DNA of 64,000 nt from Sedimenticola sp. Lineage in GTDB: Bacteria; Pseudomonadota; Gammaproteobacteria; Chromatiales; Chromatiaceae. The translations under genes were made by a program, and so were the position numbers. The stretch lies in contig JALSRN010000094.1 in NCBI GenBank assembly GCA_026984735.1, forward strand, positions 1 to 64,000, written 5' to 3'. The notes under the pieces are model-generated. The model made no database searches and was not told where the DNA came from. It was given only the letters and a program-made list of their open reading frames with translations. Below, in pieces: positions 1 to 8,048 of the stretch. Position 1 is the first letter of the stretch. The number at the start of each line of letters is the position of its first letter.

Positions 1-523
1 CGTACTCGGTGATTCCGGCCACCACCTCTTCCTGCTCCGGAACCACGTGATAACTGTGAACGAAATAGAAACGGCTGCCGTTCTCGATGCCCTCCCACAA
101 AGGATGGGGGCGAACCTGTTCCACCCGACTCCAGCCCATGTGGGGAATCTTCAGATTGAGGCCGTTGTCTCCCGGCATGTCGTCGGCGAAACGCACCACC
201 CGGCCCGGCAAGACCCCCAGCAGCTCGGTTCCGCCGTTCTCCTCGCTGAAGTCGAGAAGCACCTGCAACCCCATGCAGATGCCGAGGAAGGGCTTGCTTT
301 GCACCGCCTCGCGCACCGCTTGGTTGAGGTGGTGCTCGCCGATGGCGGCCATGCAGTCGCGCGCCGCTCCCTGGCCGGGAAAGACCACCCGGTCGGCGGC
401 CCGGATCCAGTCGTGGTCGTCGGTGACCCGCACCTCGGCGTTGGGCGCCACCCGCTCGACGGCCTTGGAGACCGAGCGCAGATTGCCCAGGCCGTAGTCG
501 AGCACCGCGATCTTCTGGCTCAT
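1..523 (-). CDS. hisH: Imidazole glycerol phosphate synthase subunit HisH (3' end cut by window edge)
   Basis: Glutamine amidotransferase subunit that hydrolyses glutamine and passes ammonia to HisF in histidine synthesis. The protein begins [18 protein letters not shown], and the class I amidotransferase nucleophile motif GICMGLQ lies near residue 83 (Cys83). About 174 codons are inside the window, so roughly the last 30-40 residues, including part of the catalytic His/Glu region, lie beyond the left edge. The ATG shares one base with the hisB stop (TGATG), which indicates translational coupling in the his operon. Identification is firm. Confidence 0.95.
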   Translation of the reverse strand, partial: MSQKIAVLDYGLGNLRSVSKAVERVAPNAEVRVTDDHDWIRAADRVVFPGQGAARDCMAAIGEHHLNQAVREAVQSKPFLGICMGLQVLLDFSEENGGTELLGVLPGRVVRFADDMPGDNGLNLKIPHMGWSRVEQVRPHPLWEGIENGSRFYFVHSYHVVPEQEEVVAGITEY

Positions 524-1113
524 CACAGGGTTCCCTTGGTGGAGGGCACCGCTCCCTGCAGACGCGGATCGGCCTCGACGGCCATGCGCAGCGCCCGGCC
601 GAAGGCCTTGAAGAGAGTCTCGGCGATGTGGTGGGCGTTGCGGCCGCGAATGCAGTCCAGATGCAAAGTCACCAGCGCGTGGTTGACGAACCCCTGGAAG
701 AACTCGTGAAAGAGGTCCACGTCGAACCCGCCGACGGCGGCGCGGCGGAAGTCCACCTGCATTTCCAGACCGGGGCGGCCGGAAAGGTCGATCACCGCCC
801 GCGAGAGGGCCTCGTCCAGCGGCACGTAGGCGTGGCCGTAGCGGCGGATGCCCTTCTTCTCCCCCACCGCCCGGGCGAAGGCCTGGCCCAAGGTGATGCC
901 CAGATCCTCCACCAGGTGGTGGGCGTCGATATGCAGATCGCCTTTGGCCTCGATCTCCAGATCGATGAGCCCGTGCCGGGCCACCTGGTCGAGCATGTGC
1001 TCCAGAAAAGGCACGCCGGTGTCGAAGACGCCCCGCCCCGTGCCATCGAGGTCGAGGCGCACGCGGATCTGGGTCTCGAGGGTGTCGCGCTCCACCCGGG
1101 CGCTGCGGCTCAT
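523..1113 (-). CDS. hisB: Imidazoleglycerol-phosphate dehydratase
   Basis: Catalyses the Mn-dependent dehydration of imidazoleglycerol phosphate to imidazole acetol phosphate in histidine synthesis. At 196 residues it is the monofunctional dehydratase without the N-terminal histidinol phosphatase domain found in enteric HisB. The two metal-binding histidine clusters are visible: [10 protein letters not shown] at about residues 61-70 and NAHHIAE near 158. It is the first visible gene of the operon; hisH follows with a one-base overlap. A sigma-70-like promoter lies just upstream (1143-1171). Confidence 0.96.
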   Translation of the reverse strand: MSRSARVERDTLETQIRVRLDLDGTGRGVFDTGVPFLEHMLDQVARHGLIDLEIEAKGDLHIDAHHLVEDLGITLGQAFARAVGEKKGIRRYGHAYVPLDEALSRAVIDLSGRPGLEMQVDFRRAAVGGFDVDLFHEFFQGFVNHALVTLHLDCIRGRNAHHIAETLFKAFGRALRMAVEADPRLQGAVPSTKGTL

Positions 1114-1142
1114 GCGGACTCTCCGAAAAATTGGAAGGGCAG

Positions 1143-1171
1143 ATTATACAACGGCTCTTCGCAGGTGTCCG
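1143..1171 (-). promoter_or_regulatory. Predicted sigma-70 promoter of hisBH
   Basis: On the minus strand a perfect -10 TATAAT (1148-1143) follows a -35-like CGGACA (1171-1166) by 17 bp. The start site would be near 1136, about 23 nt before the hisB ATG. Confidence 0.6.
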
Positions 1172-1218
1172 AAGCGGAAGAGCCCCCGCCGGGCCGCTCC
1201 CGATGAGAAAGGCCGGGA

Positions 1219-1875
1219 TTACCGCCGCTTCAGCCGCTGGGGCTCGTCCTGCTCCAGATAGGCCAGTTCGGCTTCGGTGAGCTCCACGTCGTCGTAACCG
1301 GTGATCATGGGCGCCAGGTGGTGGACGAAGGAGCCGCCGGTGGTGAGCAGATAGAGATGGATGATGACGAAGGCGAGGATGGCGAAGGCCGCGGCCACAT
1401 GGATGGTGGCGATCCAACCGAGCGCCGGATGGGAGACGCCGTTCTGCCAGAGGTTGTAGCTCAGATAGGCCAGCCCCGAAAACCAGATGACGGGAAAGAG
1501 GAAGAGCTTCAAGCCCAGATAGGAGGCCGCCTGCAAAGGATTGTGCTTGCGCCAGAAATGTTTGCGATAGGGGTGCTGCTCCCCCTTGAAGATGCCCCAG
1601 GCGTAGAACCGCACCACCGGCCACAACCCCTGGGTGGTGGGCAGATAGTGGCGCCAGGTACCGGTGGTGAGATGCCAGAAGATGGCGAAGATCCACAGAA
1701 CGATGAGCGAAAGCGCCGCCACCACGTGGAAATAGACGGCCTGATCGAAACTGATGAGCCGGTAGAAGCCGTGCACCCGGAAGCCCGTGAACAGCAGAAT
1801 GAAGATCAGCAGCGCCTGGGTCCAGTGCCAGAAACGCTCGAATCCGTTGAAGATGCGTACTTTTCGAATGGGCAT
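1219..1875 (-). CDS. Membrane cytochrome b subunit (b561/thiosulfate-reductase-like), partner of the octaheme cytochrome
   Basis: A 218-residue protein with four clear membrane segments (about 20-37, 48-70, 117-140, 155-182) and histidines placed for b-type haem ligation inside or next to them (His17, His50, His68, His159, His173). This is the pattern of cytochrome b subunits that connect the quinone pool to periplasmic redox enzymes. The ATG overlaps the stop of the upstream octaheme cytochrome gene by the ATGA arrangement, so the two are co-translated and probably form one complex. I infer a quinone/quinol dehydrogenase role. An in-frame extension upstream reads through the cytochrome gene in another frame and is rejected as the start. 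The exact subfamily is not certain. Confidence 0.85.
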   Translation of the reverse strand: MPIRKVRIFNGFERFWHWTQALLIFILLFTGFRVHGFYRLISFDQAVYFHVVAALSLIVLWIFAIFWHLTTGTWRHYLPTTQGLWPVVRFYAWGIFKGEQHPYRKHFWRKHNPLQAASYLGLKLFLFPVIWFSGLAYLSYNLWQNGVSHPALGWIATIHVAAAFAILAFVIIHLYLLTTGGSFVHHLAPMITGYDDVELTEAELAYLEQDEPQRLKRR

Positions 1876-3590
1876 CAGCTCTTTCTCCGACGTAACAGAA
1901 GCCGCAGGGCGCCGTGCCCCCCCACCCCCGCCAGAGTGCCTCCCACCAGGAACAGCCCGAACCAGTCGAGCCAGGGGGCGGAGTCCCGTCCCGGCAGATA
2001 GAAACCGGTAAGCGAAGCCAGCCGCCCTTTCTTGGAGTGGCACTGGTCGCAATCGAGTGCCTTCTCCTTGGGCGCCACCATGTGGTTCTGCGGCCACCAG
2101 GACCAGGTCTCCACGAAGCCGTACTCCCCGCTGTAGGGGATGCCGTTCTCCTTCATGCCGTGGGCGATGGCGCGGGAAAAATTGAAGTTCCCCCAGAAGG
2201 CGTCCTTGTCGTCCCCCCACAGATGCATGTAGACCAGAGTGTTGCGTCCCCTGTCGTAGGGCTGCATGGTGCGCATCTTCTTGAAAGGCCAGATGCGGGA
2301 GTCGGGATCCGACGGCGAGCCCTCGATGTGGTTGATCTCCACCGGCTTGGTGGGATCGAAAACGGTGTCGATGGTGGTGTAGGTCACCACGCCGTTGAAC
2401 CAGCGGTAGACGGGCGGAAAATTCTCGTCGTACTTGAAGGAGCCCTTGATCGACTTGTAGGTGTCGCGCGCCTCGCCGTTGCCCTGGATGTACCCCTCTT
2501 CCTGGTAGCCCACGCCGTTCTTCAACCGCCCCGCGGTGCGCCAGTCCCAGAACACTTTGGTGGCCACGCCCCCGCGGGCCGTGTAGGGCACGTGGCAGCT
2601 CTCGCACGCCACCCGATCCACATGGTCGTTGAGTTTGAATCCGCGGATGCTGGTGCGGGGATGGGGCTTGTCGCCATGACAACTCTCGCACGTGGCGGTC
2701 TGACGCTCCATGCCCGGCTCCGGCAACGCATGCTCCTTCTCGTCGCGGGCGATCATGTTGTAGCGGCTGCCGGCCCACTGGTGACCCTCGCCCACGTGAC
2801 AGATGATGCAGGCGAAGTTCCCCCCTTGTTCCGACATGTGCACGTCCACCTCACGCGGTGGATGGAACAGCACCGAGGAGAGATCGCCGTGCTTGACGTT
2901 GTCTCCGCCCCCGCCGAAAAAGTGGCAACTGCCGCAATTGGCGCGTGCCGGAAGCCGAACGCTCTGCGCCACCTTCACCCAGTCAATGGGGGGCTTGCCC
3001 TCGAAGAGGATGGCGCAGGCCTTGTTCCCCCGCGTGGGCGGCAATTTGTAGTAGGTGCCCGTGGATTCGTGGCAGACCAGGCAGTCGATGTTCTCCTGGC
3101 GGCTCAAGTCGTAATCGGGGCTGGTGCGGTTGAAGCCGGCATGGCACTGGGCGCACATCCCTTCGTTGCCCCGGGCGTTGGTGCAGAAGTTGTTGATGAG
3201 ATAGTCCTTGCCCAACTGCTGCCCGGTCACCGGGTTCCTGTAGCTCCATGTCCAGTGCTTGTTGTGGATGAACTGGTCTCCCGCCTTGTTGTGGCATTTG
3301 AGGCAGGCGCGGGTCACCTCGGGACCACTGTTGAACGGCCCTTGCAGCTCCTTGAACTTGGAGTGGTCGGCGGTGCTCTTGCGGCTCTTGTCCTTGTCCA
3401 GGGCGGTCACCGGATTGTCCACCGGGCCCTTCACGCCGATGTCGGTGTATTCGCTGATGCCGAGTTTCACCCGCCCGCCTTCCCGCTCCGCAACCGCCTG
3501 GGTTTCGGCGCCGCAGGGGAAAGCCACCATGATCAAGAGAAGCGCCAACCACGAACGCCCGCGCCGGGTCCCTTTCCTGATTCCAGCCAT
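1875..3590 (-). CDS. Octaheme c-type cytochrome, tetrathionate reductase (OTR) family
   Basis: A secreted or periplasm-facing cytochrome of about 571 residues with exactly eight CXXCH haem motifs, at about residues 96, 146, 170, 219, 261, 301, 329 and 514. A signal peptide covers residues 1-28 (hydrophobic core LALLLIMVAF), and a C-terminal membrane anchor (about 541-567) is followed by an RLLLRRRKS tail. Eight hemes with a long haem-free stretch before the last one match the octaheme tetrathionate reductase family, whose members reduce tetrathionate, nitrite or hydroxylamine in vitro. The physiological direction here, reduction or oxidation of sulfur or nitrogen compounds, cannot be read from sequence. 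The start is the ATG at 3590; an in-frame TTG at 3605 is possible. An FNR-type box lies about 60 bp upstream. Confidence 0.88.
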   Translation of the reverse strand: MAGIRKGTRRGRSWLALLLIMVAFPCGAETQAVAEREGGRVKLGISEYTDIGVKGPVDNPVTALDKDKSRKSTADHSKFKELQGPFNSGPEVTRACLKCHNKAGDQFIHNKHWTWSYRNPVTGQQLGKDYLINNFCTNARGNEGMCAQCHAGFNRTSPDYDLSRQENIDCLVCHESTGTYYKLPPTRGNKACAILFEGKPPIDWVKVAQSVRLPARANCGSCHFFGGGGDNVKHGDLSSVLFHPPREVDVHMSEQGGNFACIICHVGEGHQWAGSRYNMIARDEKEHALPEPGMERQTATCESCHGDKPHPRTSIRGFKLNDHVDRVACESCHVPYTARGGVATKVFWDWRTAGRLKNGVGYQEEGYIQGNGEARDTYKSIKGSFKYDENFPPVYRWFNGVVTYTTIDTVFDPTKPVEINHIEGSPSDPDSRIWPFKKMRTMQPYDRGRNTLVYMHLWGDDKDAFWGNFNFSRAIAHGMKENGIPYSGEYGFVETWSWWPQNHMVAPKEKALDCDQCHSKKGRLASLTGFYLPGRDSAPWLDWFGLFLVGGTLAGVGGHGALRLLLRRRKS

Positions 3591-3649
3591 GACGCAATCC
3601 CGCAAACGAAAATCGAAGGAAAGGATGCGTAAAAATTGGCGGACTGTCC

Positions 3650-3663
3650 TTGATTTCCATTAA
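3650..3663 (-). promoter_or_regulatory. FNR/Crp-family box upstream of the octaheme cytochrome gene
   Basis: TTGATTTCCATTAA matches the FNR consensus TTGAT-N4-ATCAA at 9 of 10 defined positions. Its centre (3656.5) lies 66 bp before the ATG. No convincing -10 element is visible at class II spacing, so only the box is claimed. Confidence 0.5.
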
Positions 3664-3706
3664 CCCGGAAATCCAGGGTTTTTTCGGGAAGCTTTTCCAC
3701 CGGTCC

Positions 3707-4537
3707 TCATGTCGGCTCGCCGAGGCGACCTCGAAGCCACTGAAACCACGGCTCCAGCAAGGAGGAGTCGGCGGCGGCCACGGCGGAACGGGGAGTCATG
3801 ACGAGACGGGGAACGGCCTCGCCCTCCAAGGTGCAGCTGGCGCCCCCCGCTTCGCTGAAGATGAGCTGGCCGGCGGCGTAGTCCCACAATTTCTGCCCGC
3901 CGTGAAGATAGAGATCCGCGCGCGCCGCCGCCAGCCAGCACCACTCCAACGCCACGCTGCCGAGATTGCGCTGGGAGGCGTAGGGAGGATTCACCGCCAG
4001 GGCGGCGGCCACGTCCGCGGGAAGCCGCTTGAAATCGATCAGGGCCAGGGCCCGATCCAAGGCGGCCGGCGCGGACTCGAGGCGCAGGGACAGACCGCCG
4101 AGCTCGGCGCCCCGGCCCCGGCGGGCGGCGAAGAGTTCGTCGTGCAAAGGATCGTAGACCAGGCCCAGCACCACCTCGCCGCCGACGGCCAGCGCCAGCG
4201 AAGTGCAGAAGATTTCGAAACCGTGGGCGAAGTTGGTGGTGCCGTCCAGCGGATCGAGGATCCAGCAACCGCCCGCCTGGGCCAACGCCCGATCCTGGAG
4301 CTGGCAACTGGACTCTTCTCCCAGCAGGGCATATTGCGGCCAGCGCTCGCGCAGCGCCTCCTCCACCGCTCTCTGCATGGCGCCGTCCGCTTCGGTCACC
4401 AAACTGCCGTCCCCCTTCAGCCGCGCCTTCACGTGGTGGAAACGGGGAAGAATCTCCCGCCGCGCCAGGGAGCGGAGCAGCGCCTGGAGGGCACGCCAGG
4501 GATTCTCTTCGGCGAAGGGCGTCCGTTCCAGGCTCAC
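3707..4537 (-). CDS. Inositol monophosphatase family protein
   Basis: A Mg-dependent phosphatase of the FIG/IMPase superfamily, 276 residues. The metal-binding signatures are visible: GEES at 73-76, DPLDGTTN at about 95-102 and the C-terminal WDYAAG segment near 216. The family includes SuhB, CysQ (3'-phosphoadenosine 5'-phosphate phosphatase) and HisN (histidinol phosphatase). The window holds a his operon 2.6 kb away and a monofunctional HisB, so a HisN role is conceivable, but sequence alone does not settle the substrate. The ATG overlaps the trhP stop by 4 bp, which places it in the sixA-trhP operon. Confidence 0.88.
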   Translation of the reverse strand: MSLERTPFAEENPWRALQALLRSLARREILPRFHHVKARLKGDGSLVTEADGAMQRAVEEALRERWPQYALLGEESSCQLQDRALAQAGGCWILDPLDGTTNFAHGFEIFCTSLALAVGGEVVLGLVYDPLHDELFAARRGRGAELGGLSLRLESAPAALDRALALIDFKRLPADVAAALAVNPPYASQRNLGSVALEWCWLAAARADLYLHGGQKLWDYAAGQLIFSEAGGASCTLEGEAVPRLVMTPRSAVAAADSSLLEPWFQWLRGRLGEPT

Positions 4538-5802
4538 AGGTTGCGGGTGACGAGAGAAAACGGGGGCGGCCGCACCGGGAGGGGAATCCGCACCCGCCAG
4601 CCGCTGCCAGGAGCCACGCGAAGAGGTCGCCCCTCCTCATCCTCCATCGACTCGAGACGGAAGCCGTGGACGCCCTGGGGAGTGATCAACGCCAGCTCGT
4701 CGCCCACTTCGAAGCGGTTCTTCACCTCCACCAGCCCGGGCTCCTCCCACAGGGGTTCCGCCACCAGCCGCGCACGGCTCGAACGGGAGGCGCCCTGGCG
4801 GTAGTTCTGGAGCTCGGCGGTCTCATGACGCTGAAAGAAGCCGTCGGTGTAGCCGCGATTGGCCAGCCCCTCCAGCTCGGACAACAGGGCGGGATCGAAA
4901 GGCCGACCGGCGACGGCGTCGTCGATGGCCTTGCGGTAGACGCGGGTGGCCTGCGCCGTGTAGTAGTGCGACTTGGTGCGCCCTTCGATCTTGAGACAGT
5001 CCACGCCCATCTTCACCAACCGGTGGACGTGCTCCACCGCGCGCAGGTCGCGGGAGTTGAGGATGTAGGTCCCCTGCTCGTCCTCTTCGATGGGCATGAA
5101 CTCGCCCGGCCGGGTGGGCTCTTCCAGATAGTGGACCTGCTCCGCCTGCGGATGGCGCGTCTCTTTCTCTCCACCAGGGCCGCTCACCCGGTACTCCCAG
5201 CGGCAGGCGTTGGTGCAAGTGCCCTGATTGGCGTCACGATGGTTGAAATAGCCCGAGAGCAGGCAGCGGCCCGAATAGGCGATGCAGAGCGCCCCGTGGA
5301 CGAACACTTCCAACTCCATCTCGGGAACCGCCTGGCGGATGGTCTCGATCTCCTCCAGCGAAAGCTCGCGTGAGAGGATCACCCGGCGGATTCCCTGGCG
5401 CTGCCAAAAGCGGACGCTGGCCGAATTCATGGTGTTGGCCTGGACGGAAAGATGCACCGGCAACTCCGGCCACTGCTCACGCACCAGCAGAATGAGCCCC
5501 GGATCGGCCATGATGAAAGCGTCGGGTCCCATCTCCACCACGGGACGGATGTCGTCGAGAAAGGTGGCCACCTTGGCATCATGCGGCAGAACGTTGACCG
5601 CCACATAGAATTTGCGCCCCAATTCATGGGCTTCGCGGATGCCGGTGCGCAGATTCTCCTCGAGAAAATCGTTGTTTCTCACCCGCAGGCTGTAGCGGGG
5701 CAGTCCGGCATAGACGGCGTCCGCGCCGTAAGCCAGAGCGTAGCGCATGTTGCGGAGGGTGCCGGCGGGCGAGAGAAGCTCGGGAACCTTCACCGCGGAC
5801 AC
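4534..5802 (-). CDS. trhP: Peptidase U32 family tRNA hydroxylation protein TrhP (YegQ)
   Basis: A 422-residue U32-family protein. In E. coli TrhP (YegQ) is needed for prephenate-dependent 5-hydroxylation of uridine 34 in certain tRNAs. The U32 signature is at about 165-183 (EVFVHGALC...SGRCLLS). A cysteine set that fits an Fe-S cluster is formed by the cysteines in ALCIAYSGRC and QGTCTNAC (about 173-200). The start is a GTG at 5802, immediately after the sixA stop with no spacing, so translation is probably coupled. Some family members were named collagenase-like proteases, but no protease activity is implied here. Confidence 0.88.
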   Translation of the reverse strand: MSAVKVPELLSPAGTLRNMRYALAYGADAVYAGLPRYSLRVRNNDFLEENLRTGIREAHELGRKFYVAVNVLPHDAKVATFLDDIRPVVEMGPDAFIMADPGLILLVREQWPELPVHLSVQANTMNSASVRFWQRQGIRRVILSRELSLEEIETIRQAVPEMELEVFVHGALCIAYSGRCLLSGYFNHRDANQGTCTNACRWEYRVSGPGGEKETRHPQAEQVHYLEEPTRPGEFMPIEEDEQGTYILNSRDLRAVEHVHRLVKMGVDCLKIEGRTKSHYYTAQATRVYRKAIDDAVAGRPFDPALLSELEGLANRGYTDGFFQRHETAELQNYRQGASRSSRARLVAEPLWEEPGLVEVKNRFEVGDELALITPQGVHGFRLESMEDEEGRPLRVAPGSGWRVRIPLPVRPPPFSLVTRNL

Positions 5803-6324
5803 TCAGTGACGACGCTCGGCGTAGCGGAACTTGCGGAAGAACTTGGGCTGGTGAAGCCACACCAGTTCGCCCAGGCCGAAATCGATCGACTCCCAGCGCG
5901 AAACCGGGAAATCGAGGCGGGCCATGCCGGCGGTGGGCATCCGCACCCGGCCGCCGCAGAAGCCGCGGACCAGCTCCGACCAAGTGGGTTCGTGACCGAC
6001 CAGCATCACCTTGGTCGCCTTGGCGGGCAGCCCGTGGATCAACTCCAACACGCCCGCCGCGTCGGCCCGGTAGAGATCGTCGCTGTAGATCACCTCGGGC
6101 GACCAGTCGCCGGCGCGCATGGCCAGGTCCAAGGTGGCGCGGGCGCGCACCGCCGTGGAACAGACCACCAGCTGGGGCAACGGCCGGCCCGAGGCCGCCA
6201 GCAACATGCCCATGTTCTGCGCGTCCCGCTCCCCCCGCAGGGACAAGGGTCGCTCGTGATCATCGGCAACGGGAGCGTCCCAGTCGGACTTGCCGTGGCG
6301 GAACAGGATCAGTTTTTTGCTCAT
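5803..6324 (-). CDS. sixA: Phosphohistidine phosphatase SixA-like histidine phosphatase
   Basis: A 173-residue member of the histidine phosphatase superfamily. The catalytic RHGKSDW motif lies at residues 9-15, with a conserved serine in LVVCSTAVRARATLD and the second catalytic histidine in MLVGHEPTWSEL. SixA removes phosphate from phosphohistidine proteins such as ArcB or NPr in E. coli; the target here is unknown. It is the first gene of an operon with trhP and the IMPase-like gene. Confidence 0.85.
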   Translation of the reverse strand: MSKKLILFRHGKSDWDAPVADDHERPLSLRGERDAQNMGMLLAASGRPLPQLVVCSTAVRARATLDLAMRAGDWSPEVIYSDDLYRADAAGVLELIHGLPAKATKVMLVGHEPTWSELVRGFCGGRVRMPTAGMARLDFPVSRWESIDFGLGELVWLHQPKFFRKFRYAERRH

Positions 6325-6437
6325 GATGACACGGGGATGGAGAGGAAAAACGCCGATGGCGACAAAAATACCAGGGCTTCCTCAAAAATTCGAGGCGGCC
6401 AATCGATCGGGGGACCCGCCGCCGAGCCGGTAGCGCC

Positions 6438-7130
6438 TCAACAGCCGCACCCCTGCTGCAGCTTGGAAAGGTCGAGAATCTTCACCGAACGGCAGGAGAC
6501 CTCGATCACCTGTTCTCTCTCCAATGTGTGGATGATGCGGGAGAAGGTCTCGGGCGTCAGGTTGAGCAGAGAAGCGGTGTTGGCCTTGGTGTCGGGAAGT
6601 TCCACCACATGGTCCTCGTTGCCCCGGCTGCGTGACTGTTCGATCTCCCGCAGCAGGTAACCCACCACCCGCTCTTTGGAACTCTGAAGACAGAGCGCCT
6701 CCATATGCGCGAAAAGCTCGCAGATACGACGGCTCATGCGGTCGAGCAGATGCTGCTTGAGTTCGCCTTGGCCGTCGAGCAGCTCCAGAAAGGCGTGCCG
6801 GTCGATGAGAAGCAGCTTCGAATCGCGGATGGCCTGGCCGTAGAAAGGCCAAGGCTGGTCCGCCAGCACCATGGACTCGCCGAAGCTCCCTCCCGGCCCG
6901 ACGATCTCCACGATCTTCTCCGTGCCCCGCGAAGAGAGAAAGGCCAGTTTGACCTTCCCTTCAAGAAGAAAATAGAAGCCCGCAACCGCCTCGCCCTTGG
7001 CGAACAGCTGCTCGTTCTTGCAAACGTTGATTTCCCTCGCCCGCTTGGAGATCAGATAGAGCGCATCGCCGTCCACACCGGCGAACAGAGACATCCCGGC
7101 CAGCGCACCTGATATGGCGTATGCATCCAT
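6438..7130 (-). CDS. Crp/Fnr family transcriptional regulator, no FNR cysteine cluster
   Basis: A 230-residue regulator with an N-terminal cyclic-nucleotide-binding-like domain (about 15-130, including EGKVKLAF and GSFGESMVL), a dimer helix (about 130-160) and a C-terminal winged helix-turn-helix (about 180-215). The recognition helix carries ETFSR (194-198), the E-x-x-S-R pattern by which FNR reads TTGAT half-sites. The N-terminal cysteine cluster that holds the FNR Fe-S cluster is absent; scattered cysteines include a QQGCGC tail. This fits Dnr/NnrR-like or other non-Fe-S members, but the ligand is unknown. The ATG at 7130 is preceded by an AGGATGGAG ribosome binding site; a longer frame starts at 7175. 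FNR-type boxes occur upstream of this gene and of others in the window. Confidence 0.88.
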   Translation of the reverse strand: MDAYAISGALAGMSLFAGVDGDALYLISKRAREINVCKNEQLFAKGEAVAGFYFLLEGKVKLAFLSSRGTEKIVEIVGPGGSFGESMVLADQPWPFYGQAIRDSKLLLIDRHAFLELLDGQGELKQHLLDRMSRRICELFAHMEALCLQSSKERVVGYLLREIEQSRSRGNEDHVVELPDTKANTASLLNLTPETFSRIIHTLEREQVIEVSCRSVKILDLSKLQQGCGC

Positions 7131-7472
7131 CGCTCCATCCTCGAGTACAGGTAAACACGGGTTTTTCCGACCCACGTCCCACCTGGAAGATGCTGCATAT
7201 CCGGGGAACTCGAGAACCCTTGACTCAACATTTGGATCGAACGGGGAGGTTTCAACCCGTCGCCAGGGTCCTCTCTACAGCGAGGTCTTTTTTGGTTTGA
7301 TTCATTTTGAGTTCGATCCGCTTCTCATTACATTGACAATTCGCAACAGCCTTTTTAAAAAACTTGAGCGCAATCAAGTATGGCGCACTTTACCGATTTT
7401 GGAAGCGAACCCTTGGCGCGAAGACCAACCGGTCTCCAGGTAGCGGCTTTTCGGCGGTCTTTCCATAAAAAT
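7131..7472. other. Intergenic region with FNR-type box, no gene seen
   Basis: About 340 bp between the Crp/Fnr start and the terminator of the sulfur-globule-like gene. It is more AT-rich than its surroundings and holds the box at 7364-7377. I see no credible reading frame or RNA gene in it; it is presumably the promoter and leader of the regulator gene. Confidence 0.6.
7364..7377 (-). promoter_or_regulatory. FNR/Crp-family box upstream of the Crp/Fnr gene
   Basis: TTGAGCGCAATCAA, 9 of 10 matches to TTGAT-N4-ATCAA, flanked by C and G that extend the palindrome. A TGTAAT -10-like element on the minus strand (7332-7327) would put the box near -50. No plus-strand gene lies downstream, so autoregulation of the Crp/Fnr gene is the natural reading. 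Confidence 0.5.
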
Positions 7473-7506
7473 AAAAAAGGCGCGCGAGCGACCCGCGCGC
7501 CTTTTT
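7473..7506 (-). terminator. Rho-independent terminator of the sulfur-globule-like gene
   Basis: An 8-bp GC stem GGCGCGCG/CGCGCGCC (7479-7486 and 7494-7501) with A-run and T-run on the two sides. It lies 18 bp past the stop of the minus-strand gene and could work in both directions. Confidence 0.85.
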
Positions 7507-7523
7507 CGACTGCCGTATCGCCT

Positions 7524-7871
7524 TTACTTGGCGGGTTGAGCAGGTGCCTTCGGAGCCTGAGGAGCGGCCGGAGCGACCGGCGGAGCGTAAGGCGCGTAAG
7601 GAGCACCATAGCCATAGGGAGGATAAGCCCACCAGGGACCATAGTAGTCGTAGTAGCGGTCACGCCAGTAGTTACGACCCCAGCCGCGACCATGACCGGA
7701 AGCGTGCATGCCGAAGTCGAAATCACCGGTACCATCACCCCACCAGTCGTTCCAGTCGTCCCAGCCGTGGCGGCCCCAACCATCGTCACCCCAGGGGCCC
7801 CACCAAGCGGAAGCGGAACCTGCTGCAGCGATCAGCGCTGCGAATGCAGCGACCTTCAGCGTCTTTTTCAT
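7524..7871 (-). CDS. Sulfur-globule-like secreted protein rich in Trp, Tyr, Gly and Pro
   Basis: A 115-residue protein with a classical signal peptide (MKKTLKVAAFAALIAAAGSASA), so the mature part is exported. The mature protein is low complexity: a first half of Trp/Gly/Asp/Arg (WWGPWGDDGW, NDWWGDGTGD), a Tyr-rich middle (RDRYYDYYGPWWAYPPYGYG) and a Pro/Ala tail (APYAPYAPPVAPAAPQAPK). Sulfur globule envelope proteins of purple and colourless sulfur bacteria are small, secreted and rich in Gly and aromatic residues. The assignment is by composition and export signal, not by catalytic motif, and a generic secreted low-complexity protein remains possible. It is monocistronic, with its own promoter, an AAGGAGAG ribosome binding site and a strong terminator. 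Confidence 0.7.
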   Translation of the reverse strand: MKKTLKVAAFAALIAAAGSASAWWGPWGDDGWGRHGWDDWNDWWGDGTGDFDFGMHASGHGRGWGRNYWRDRYYDYYGPWWAYPPYGYGAPYAPYAPPVAPAAPQAPKAPAQPAK

Positions 7872-7984
7872 GTCATCTCTCCTTTTGGATGAAACGAACC
7901 AAGCGTCACGCCTGTTCAGCCGAACCGTACACCGACCGACAGGCCTTCTTCAGAAAGCATCGTACTGCGGCTTTCTGGTTAGTT

Positions 7985-8024
7985 AGTATTTAACCTTTTA
8001 CTAATATAGTCAATTGGTATTGAC
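7985..8024 (-). promoter_or_regulatory. Promoter of the sulfur-globule-like gene with overlapping palindrome
   Basis: On the minus strand a -35 TTGACT (8013-8008) and a -10-like AATACT (7990-7985) are 17 bp apart in an AT-rich stretch. A perfect palindrome GTCAAT-tggt-ATTGAC (8009-8024) covers the -35 and is centred near -39. Its half-site ATTGA differs from the FNR half-site ATCAA, so a Crp/Fnr-type or different regulator may bind. Confidence 0.5.
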
Positions 8025-8048
8025 AATGACCACAAAGCAATCAATTGA

